Shown one piece after another: positions 1 through 10,000 of a stretch of 64,000 nucleotides of DNA. Under the pieces are notes generated by a model. It was not told where the DNA came from and made no database searches. It saw only the letters and a program-made list of their open reading frames with translations. Source of the stretch: Dreissena polymorpha (taxonomy: Eukaryota; Mollusca; Bivalvia; Myida; Dreissenidae); assembly GCF_020536995.1 (NCBI RefSeq), contig NC_068355.1, positions 123,478,037-123,542,036 of the forward strand, written 5' to 3'. The first letter of the stretch is position 1. The number at the start of each line of letters is the position of its first letter. The position numbers were made by a program, and so were the translations under genes.

Positions 1-540
1 CAGGGCGGACAGTCACTCCTATATTATTTTGCCAATCAGGACAATCGGTCCTACATTATTTTGTCAACACAGTCGCTCCTACATTATTTTCAGTGAATTT
101 GAAGGTGTGGGTCATTACAATATATGCATATTGTTTTCACAGTTTGCTAAATTACATTAAACTTAACATAGTTTCTTAATAAGTAAATTAATTAATTAAA
201 ATCAAATTGTTCGGCGCATGTTGAATCGGCTTACTTTTAACAAGTTGGCAATTTTAATTGCCGGTTAATTATAGGTGTTATCCTTTGATCGGCGTATACT
301 AAGTTTTGCCGTGGAGTCAAAATAATGTAGGAGCGACTGTTCGGTTTGACAAAATAATGTAGGAGAGATTGTCCGGGTTGGCAAAATAATGTAGGAGCGA
401 CTGTCCGCCCTGTCAAAACATTGTAGGACCGACTGTCTGCCCTGTTAAAACATTGTAGGAGCGACTGTCCGCCTTGTCAAATTTAGCGTTGGAGTGATTG
501 TCCGTAGGAGCGATTGTCTGTAGGAGCGATTGTCCGGGAT
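1..540. repeat. Foldback element with tandemly repeated ends (left end cut by window)
   Basis: About three units of a ~32-bp motif (TCCTACATTATTTTG plus a GGACAGTC-type spacer) fill 1-92. The same motif in reverse complement (AAAATAATGTAGGAGCGACT) is repeated five or more times from 318 to about 475, followed by shorter degenerate units to 540. The 225 bp between the arms is AT-rich and codes for nothing visible. Inverted arms made of short direct repeats are typical of foldback-type DNA elements. The true left end lies outside the window. Confidence 0.6.
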
Positions 541-1029
541 TCAGATCACACATACAGGTCAATGGTAAAATTTGACCATATTAAACAGCTTGCTTAACTG
601 GCTGTGTAAACTTTGTGATTCCTAATGGTATTTTAAGATACCACATATGACTACTGTACAAAGAGGAAACAAACAGTTTCATGTATCACTGGTTGCATTA
701 CCTCAAAGGGCAGATTCACATATTTGAGGTTTTAAGTCAAATTGGCCATAACAGTTGTTTTTTTACATAAGCACAGTTTTGGCAACATTAGAATTTGAGA
801 ACCTTGGTTCTTTATGAACACATGCATTGTTTCTGTATGTTATTGAACACTACTTTTTTGCCTCATTACAATAATAGATCAGCGCTCTTAAACAGAGAGC
901 AAAATTACTTCTTTGTGATCAAGACAGACTACATTCAGAACCTCACTGAAACCTTTCATCTTGATTGAGTCACTAAAATAAAACAAGTCTTAAAACAAAT
1001 AAAAGTCACTGATACATTTCTGTCTCCAG
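541..1029. other. Non-coding sequence, nothing recognised
   Basis: AT-rich sequence without a supported exon, repeat or RNA gene. It is probably intron of the ANKRD31-like gene that enters from the left. Confidence 0.4.
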
Positions 1030-1095
1030 ATTTACCTGAGGACAAAGTATTAGAATTAATAAATCTCGTAAAGCACTTTAATCGGCTAGATTTAT
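1030..1095 (+). CDS. ANKRD31-like gene, small exon
   Basis: A pyrimidine-rich tract ending TCTCCAG precedes 1030 and GTAAG follows 1095. The only open frame reads LPEDKVLELINLVKHFNRLDL, with two spare bases at the start and one at the end. That final base joins the two leading bases of the 1772 exon to make Phe. The phase fit is the main support, since the peptide itself is not recognised. Confidence 0.5.
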
Positions 1096-4000
1096 GTAAG
1101 ATGTACTGAAAAAAGGTTTTCCTGTAATTTTACTATAATTTTAATCAGATGTATTTACACTGTGATGTTGATTTGTTTGAGATTCCTTTTTGGAACATAA
1201 AACGTGCTGATTGCTTTTATTAATTTAGGTGTTATCTTAACAAACTATAAAGTGTGGGCGTAAAAGCTCTTTAGAATAAAAACAAAACTACTGGTGAATA
1301 CCTTCAGAAATTACTGGTTGCAAATACAATGCTTGTAGTTATATTAAAGGGCATACCACAAATTAATCTTGTGTCATCTAATTTATTAGAACCTCCCTTC
1401 ATTTGCTTCTAGGGAAATAATGTCCAAGTTTCAGTTGCTTCCTTATATCAAGTTACATGTAATACTTTTTATTTGATGACACAATTCATAACTTACTAGT
1501 ATTTGTATAGATTAATCTGCTTTTTATCTTAACAACCATGACAATAAATCATTCTTTGAGCTATGAAGACCCTAATACCAAAAAATGTGCTGTTAAAATA
1601 ATTGTTATGTCATTTATAACAAATTATGAATCACTGTCTGCTTTGGAAAGTATAGGTTGGTTATCATGGCACATCATGCATGACATTAAAACAAAATAAA
1701 AATAAGAAAATATACGAATTGCTCTAATGTCATGCAGAAAAAAAAGAGATTGGATATTTTGTTTCTTGCAGTCTTGATCAAGAGGCTGATCTGCACCATA
1801 CAAACCAGTTTAATGAGGATAACAGAGTTGCACAAAAAGGAAAAATCATCACTGAGCCAGTGTATGTCCCAACAAGAACCTTCTCTCACACAGATCAGTA
1901 CAAGGTGTTCAATCAATGAGCCTGGCCAAGGGGCACTGGATGACCTTGGGAAACGACAGGGCCGTGTTTTGGAGCAGCTGAAACGTCAGAAGGTCCTTGT
2001 AGACATACTGAAGTCTCACAAGAGGTAAATGTTTTAACACTTTACCACACAGAGGTGTATTTTGAAGCATCTGTAGTCCCTAAGAAAATCAAGTACAATT
2101 TAACCCGTTTCATAATAGATTCAAGTTTACAAGGCTTCATCTCCATCCCTTTGATATTGATGAGCATCAAAGAGCCTAAAACCTGAGCAGACTGAAAGTT
2201 ACTTGCAGGCTAATCTGGTTTAATGCTGGTGGCATATAGCAATTTTCACTGTGCTTCTGAGCAGGCTGAGGGTTAACCCTTTGCATGCTGGGAAATTTGT
2301 CGTCTGCTAAAATGTTGTCTGCAGAATTTCTAAAATTAGCATTTTTTTCGATTTTTTTTCAAAGAATACTTTCAGAATAGCAAACAGTTTGGATCCTGAT
2401 GAGACGCCACGTTCTGTGGCGTCTCATCTGGATCCAAACTGTTTGCAAAGGCCTTCAAAATTCGGTTCCCGCACTGAAAGGGTTAAATAATCATAGCTAT
2501 GAAGTATTGTCTTGAAAAACCAACTTGAATAATATTGTATTATTCATATTATATTCAGTGTAAATGAAAATATGTTAACTAAGGTTTAAGCTATCAGATA
2601 GCTTAGCAAACAGGTACAAAACAAATGTATTTTTTTCGAGATAAAAGGAGAGAAAGATTGCATAAATAATTGACTCATGTTGACATCCTAAATAATTTAC
2701 ATACCATTGCTAAATGAAGTCTGAACATAAAAATAATAGTTACTTCTGTCATATTGTATTGAAAGACTCATAAATGGTCCTCAGTGAGTGAACATTGTCA
2801 ACAACAATCAGTATCAAGCGCAGACATTTGATCAAAACGTCCAGCAACATGACGTGTGTGTGTGTTGTACTCGTGTAACTGTACTTAGAGGTTGTCACCA
2901 TGAGCAGTTTTGACAACTGTATGGACTCTGGACAGTGCTCAGGTGGCAAATGTGACAGGTGACAAGCCTCTTGCAACTGTATCATGACTATCATTTGTCT
3001 TGTATTCCAAACATACCTATATCTCTATACTGTAGCATTTGTCTTGTATTCCACACATACCTTTATCTCTATACTGTTTAATTTGTCTCGTATAATTGTA
3101 TTCCCAACATACATCTATCTCTATACTACTTTATCATTTGTCTTGTATTCCACACATACCTCTTTCTCTATGTTACTGTTTAATTTGTCTTGCATGACAT
3201 TGTATTCCTAACATACCTATATCTCTACACTGTATCATTTGTCTTGTATTCCACATATGCCTCTATCTTTATGCTGTTAAATTTGTCTTGTATAATTGTA
3301 TTCCCAACATACCTCTATCTCTATACTGAAGTATCATTTGTCTTGTATTCCACACATACCTCTATCTCTATACTGTATAATTTGTCTTGTATTCCATACA
3401 GTCCTTTATCTCTATACAAGTTCCATACTTATTAGTATATCAAAGTGCTATTCTTGCATGCAAATTTTCATGCAATAAATTGCATATTCAAACAATGTTG
3501 TTGTTTTTTAAATCTCCAATATTAGCTAGTAATTTAAAAGCAAAACTTTTCATAAATCTTTTATAAAATTATGTGAACTATATACAACAATTTATCATAA
3601 GTTCCTTAGGCCTGAAGGATATTGTGCAGGGCTTGTTTTTTCTGCACTCAGTTAATACAAATGTAAACACTCTTAACAAAGTCCAAATATATAAATTAGG
3701 TTGAGGACCACATACCTAAGATTTGAACTTGGCCCATAGATTTTCAAAGAAAAACGCTAAACAAGATGCACAGAAATAACTAATGTGTAATCAAAATGAA
3801 ATTAACAACTCTGAGACATTATTGTATCTCAGAGGCTAATCTCCTACAAGGGAATTTATATTTCTTGACATGGTTGTGTTATAAATGTAACACTGTCAAA
3901 CATAATGTATAATACAAAAAAGAACTACCATCTTCTGAAGATCTTACCATTACTCTTTAAAAAGCAAAACATGCACAACTTTAAAAAAAGTTACATATTT

Positions 4001-7000
4001 TTAAATACTACGTGTACCTACTGTCTACTTTAAATATAGCAAAAATAAATCAATAAATAAGTTGGTTCCATTTCAGTTACTTTATTTTTTTTGCATTTCA
4101 GATTAGCTGCAGTGTTGTAGTCTTTGTTTGATGCATTTGTTTTTTTGCAAACTCAAAATTTTAATAAAATAAACTGAATATTTTAAATTGTGTAAGCATC
4201 CATTTTTGTAGAGCCCTATAACTTTTCACAATTGTGGAATGTGTGCATGTTTGTGCGTTTGTCTGGTCTTGTCATTGGAATGTGTGCATGTTTGTGCGTT
4301 TGTCTGGTCTTGTCTGTGGAATGTGTGCATGTTTGTGCATTTGTCTGGTCTTTTCTGTGGGATGTGTGGAATGTGTGCATGTTTGTGCCTTTGTCTGGTC
4401 TTGTCTGTGGAATTTGTGCATGTTTGTGCGTTTGTCTAGTCTTGTCTGTGGAATGTGTGCATGTTTGTACGTTTGTCTGGCCTTGTCTGTGGAATGTGTG
4501 CATGTTTGTACGTTTGTCTGGTCTTGTCTGTGCAATGTGTCCATGTTTGTGCGTTTGTCTGGTCTTGTCTGTGGAATGTGTGCATGTATGTGCATTTGTC
4601 TGGTCTTGTCTGTGGAATGTGTGCATGTTTGTGCGTTTGTCTGGTCTTGTCTGTGGAATGTGTGCATGTGTGTGCGTTTGTCTGGTCTTGTCTGTGGAAT
4701 GTGTGCATGTTTGTGCGTTTGTCTGGTCTTGTCTGTGGAATGTGTGTATGTTTGTGCGTTTGTCTTGTCTGTGGAATGTGTGTATGTTTGTGCGTTTGTC
4801 TTGTCTGTGGAATGTGTGCATGTTTGTGCGTTTGTCTGGTCTTGTCTGTGGAATGTGTGCATGTTTGTGCGTTTGTCTGGTCTTGTCTGTGGAATGTGTG
4901 CATGTTTGTGCGTTTGCCTGGTCTTGTCTGTGGAATGTGTGCATGTTTGTGCGTTTGTCTTGTCTGTGGAATGTGTGCATGTTTGTGTATTTGTCTGGTC
5001 TTGTCTGTGGAATGTGTGGAATGTGTGCATGTTTGTACATTTGTCTGGTCTTGTCTGTGGAATGTGTGCATGTTTGTTCATTTGTCTGGTTTTGTCTGTG
5101 GAATGTGTGCATGTTTGTGCATTTGTCTGGTCTTGTCTGTGCAATGTGTGCATGTTTGTGCATTTGTCTGGTCTTGTCTGTGCAATGTGTGCATGTTTGT
5201 GCGTTTGTCTGGTCTTGTCTGGATTGTAGCTTCGTCATATATCATGCAATTTTAAAATAACTTAATTCTGTATAGATACACACTATTCAGACATGCTCTA
5301 TTCCATGCAGTCTGGATACTTCTTTTATCCCCGCTGAAAACAAATTCGGAGGGGATATAGTAATTGGTCCCGTCCGTCTGTGCGTCCTTCTGAAACTTTG
5401 TCCAGAGCATAACTCCAAATCTATTCAATGGATATACTTTAAACTTAGAATTTAAACAGATGGCATCTAGGAGAAGTGCTGTGACCAAGAACCATAACTC
5501 CGTCTACCTTAGTTTTTGAATTATCTCCCCTTTTATATAATTTCAAAGTTAATTTTTGTCCGGAGCATAATTCTAAATCTACCGAAGGGATTTACTTGAA
5601 ACTTGAAATATAAATAGATGGCAGCTAGGAAAAGTGCAGTGACCAAGAACCATAACTCTATCTACTTTATTATTATTATTTTTTATTATTATTTATTTAT
5701 TTATAATTTTAAATTATGTTTAATTTAATTTCATAGTAAATATTTTAGCTTTCCAATTTTTAATATCTCCATTTATCTAATTTTACAATAAAATTTTAAT
5801 TAGAACACTGAAGTATTCACTTTAAAATTAATAGATGAGTTTAAGGAAAAATAAAGTGATCAAGAACAGCAACTGTTTATAATCTTCTTTTTTAATTACC
5901 TCCCTTTCAATTACATATATTTTATTCTCTACAGCATAATTCTAAAACTATATAACTAATTGATCCTTGAAATATAAATAGATGACAGCTGCCAGGTTTT
6001 ACAAATATTATTCTATTCTCTAAAACAAATGTTGTCATACAAGCAAAAACATTTCGGCGGGGAAATTTGGCACTACTGTGACAAGCTCTTGTTTTTTTTA
6101 AACTTAGTGGCAAGTCATGTTTGATGTTAATATTTAAACAGAAAATAATTTATATGATAACATATAGAAGAAAGTTATTTGTTTCAGTTCACTAACAAAA
6201 ACTAGATGTGCAAAAACAAGACAAGTGGATGATGGAAAGAACACCAAATCAAAAGAAACTAACAAGCACATGTCTGCAACACTAGCTGGACCCAGTTGCG
6301 GCAATCAAATGCCAACAATTGGTGCCATTAAACTGGTGCAGTGTGAAAGTAGTAAAAAAGACGCTTTTAATATCACTGATCCAGATTTCAATGAAGAGGA
6401 GGTCAATGCAGTGCCCAGCGACATATATACAAGGAAGAAAATGGTTATGAATAGCTCTCAAGATGTCACTATTATACCAGATACTCAGGAAACTATGAGA
6501 ACCAGTTGCAAGGATATGTTCTCACAAGATTGTTCTACACAGAGGGACAGTAAACAAAATGAACACAGTGGTTCCAGCAGATCCAAGAAAATCCTCTCCA
6601 GAAATCAAGAAAGCAATGATGATGGGAATGTAATAACGCAAAATGCTTCATCTGATATAGATAACAACATAACTACAGGCTTTTCACAGCTAGATAAGAA
6701 TGAAACGCAAGTGTCTGTGGCAGAAATAAGGGAAGATCAGAGTTCATTGATGGAGGATGTTAATGATATGTCAGTTGAGCAGGATTTGTTTTCACCAGAC
6801 CTAACTGACAATGAATATGAATGCCCTATGAACAAAAAGGACAAGGTAGCAGTTAACAAAGTCAGTCCTAAGAAAAATAATCTGAAAGATTCAGGTAAAG
6901 AAAAAAGGAAACTATCCCAAGAGGAAGTAGATACTTCTGTTAAGAAAATTAAACATGCTATTGACACAGATAAACTTGATACTCATTCACAGTCTAATTC

Positions 7001-10000
7001 GAGATCTGAAATGCTTTGGTTAACAATGCTTAGGTATAACACAAGCACTGTAGCCCACTCTCTGTCTTCTAGCAAACAGGCTGTTGTACCAAGACCTGGG
7101 TCGGAATCAACAACAAATGTGAACACTGCAACCCTAGTATGTGAAAGCAAAGCTGATAAAGACCATTGTCTAAAGAATCTAAACCTACCTTCCAGTCTGG
7201 ATAGATTAAGTGAAAGTAGTACTAGGAAGGAAATAAAACAGACAGAAGACTATGAGAGATACCCTATGGATGAAATTGATAACAAATTACATAAGACTGT
7301 AAATAATTCACTTTCTGTAAACAGTGGAAATAGTTCACTTGAAATAAAAGGAGGAAATAATTCACTCATTGTAAACAGTAGAGACATCAGTCCTCATTCG
7401 ACTATGGCTTTGCAATCACCAGAAGCAAACAATAGGAACAATGTGTCTGTTACCATGGAAACCATGATGTCACCTCAAAGTCATACATTGCCTGGAGAAA
7501 CGTGGGAGAACTTGTCACCCACTTGCACTTCTATGAGCTCAGACGTGTTTGTAGTGAAAACAAGAGATCTGGCACAAAGATTCAGGCAAAGAAATGAACT
7601 GGTAAAACACAGCCAGGCCATGCAGCCAAGTAAGGATGGGGTGAACTCTAATGTTGTAAAATTGCAGCCTAGTAAGGGTGGGATCCACTTTAATGTTGCA
7701 CAATTACAGCCAAGCAAAGCATCAAATGTAATAATATCTACTGTGCATCAGGTTGAGTCATTGAAGGGGAAAATGATTGAATCAAGCAATAAAGATAACT
7801 GTACCATCACTGATGCTATTGATGCAGTTATTCAGAAGTCACGAACATTGGCTAACAATGTGGAGTCAAACATGAGCACATTTGATGGTTTTACAAAACC
7901 TAACTTACCTGACCATACACTATCTGCGGGTGTATACACAGATGTTAGAAAGTCATTAGTCAATACTGGAATAGAGAGCCTTCCTAGCCTGACAAAGATG
8001 ATCAAGTACGGTCTTCTTATCCCAGGAAAAAATGTGCTAAGTGTTCTCATAAAGGTACAATTTTTAACCCTTTACCACTCAGATATGCTGTTTGACCCAT
8101 TTTCAGGCCCTCAGAACATACAAATTATCGTCCTTAAAAGATTCAAACTTCATTTCCTATGCTTAGATACTGATTAGCTGTAAATAGCATAAAACCTGAA
8201 CAGCCTGTGAGTTACATAATCTTTTCACTTTGCTTCTGAGCACAAAAGGTTTAATAATTTGCAAAGATTGTTATATGACAACAATTGGCCATGTGTCGAA
8301 GAACTTTGTTAACCAGGTTTTCCGAAGGAAAAAACTGGTTATTAGATTGGCGAATGCGGGCGGGCTGGCTGGCTGGCGGGCTGGCTGGCTGGCGGGCTGG
8401 CGGAATAAGCTTGTCCGGGCCATAACTATGTCGTTCATTGTCAGATTTTAAAATCATTTGGCACATTTGTTCACCATCATTGGACGGTGTGTCGCGCGAA
8501 ATAATTACGTCGATATCTCCAAGGTCAAGGTCACACTTTGAGTTCAAAGGTAAAAAATGGCCATAAATGAGCTTGTCCGAGCCATAACTATGTCGTTCAT
8601 CGTCAGATTTTAAAATCATTTGGCACATTTGTTCACCATCATTGGACGGTGTGTCGCGCTAAATAATTACGTCGATATCTCCAAGGTCAAGGTCACACTT
8701 TGAGTTCAAAGGTCAAAAATGGCCATAAATGAGCTTGTCCTGGCCATAACTATGTCATTCATTGTGAGATTTTAAAATCATTTGGCACATTTGTTCACCA
8801 TCATGGGACGGTGTGTCCCACGAAAGAATCACGTCAATATCTCCAATGTCAAGGTCGCCACGACTAAAAATAGATTTTAAAAAAAAAAAAAAATTACAAA
8901 GGGGGTTAATTTTTTTGGTCATTTCAAAAGTTCAGTTTGAGTTTTCTCCCTTTATCATATTTTTTTTTCACAATGAAAACCTGGTTTTGTGACAATTTTG
9001 TCCCTTGTTTTCATTTATATAATAACATTTTTTTGTTTCCTATAACTACATATATATATGCATGATAATATTAATATAAGTAAGTGCTAAGTGGTAATTT
9101 AATTCTAGTTATTTTTATGCCCCCTAAGGACGGCATATAGTGATCGGACTGTCCGTCTTTCCGTCACACTTTGCGTTTAGGTTTCGAAAAATGCTCATTA
9201 CTTCTATGTCGCTTCAGATAGCAACTTGATGTTTGGTATGCATGTGTATCTCATGGAGCTGCACATTTTGAGTGGTGACAGGTCAAGGTCATCCTTCAAG
9301 GTCAAAGGTCAAAAAACAAATCCAAGGGAAGTGTTAAGCTTTAAAGGGCGATAATTATCTGTACTTGCCAAATGATATATATGTTGTTTTTTAATAAATC
9401 AAAGCGGCGCAGTAGGGGGAATTGTGTTATTGACAAACACACCTCTTGTTCTTTGTAAATTTGATTTGAAAGTTGAATATGATTAATGCCTTATCATTTT
9501 AAGCCTGACCCGGCCCGTAACATGTCATAACTTTAGACATGTACATATGTACTTGAATTTTGTTTTCTTCTAAGAATGATATTTAAATGTACCTGTTGTC
9601 AACGTAAATGTGTATTTTGGAATTGCCCACACAAATTGCCTTGCCCAACATTTAATTCCTTACAGAACATTATAAACTCTTGAGAGTTATTTGTAAATGT
9701 GAGAGTTATCATAGAAATTCTGTGAATCAATAATCATCTTATCAATTTCCCATTTGGAAAAGTTTCTCTAGTTTGAAGTTTCTTGCCAACAGTGGACCAC
9801 ATCAATTGCATTCAACTCATAAGCAAGGAGGCATACTTATTGAAAACAAACATGACAGGGATAGAAATTAAAGGTAGCCCGCTATCCAAGGGCAAGTAGA
9901 TTTTCGCATGGGCAACTCATTTTTAAAGGTTTATACTATTTGAATATTTCTAGCAATTAATAATTTACTTAAAATTGACTACTGTTAATCAATTGTAAAT

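Larger units (their letters stand above)
2025..6187 (+). other. Intron of the ANKRD31-like gene, repeat-filled
   Basis: This holds a decayed TTAACCC-ended MITE (2033-2275), the hairpin MITE (2273-2486), two minisatellites (2993-3427 and 4232-5223) and a bivalve repeat (5318-6097). The stretches 2487-2992 and 3428-4231 show nothing recognisable beyond AT-rich sequence. Confidence 0.6.

Noticed and set aside
4216-5260. ~340-codon open frames on both strands
   Set aside because: They are produced by a stop-free 41-bp minisatellite. The peptides are pure repeats with frame rotation.
8055-8177. Extension of the large ANKRD31-like exon to the stop at 8177
   Set aside because: The extension enters a repeat and would cut the RAMA domain in half. 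The donor at 8055 joins the RAMA core exon in phase.
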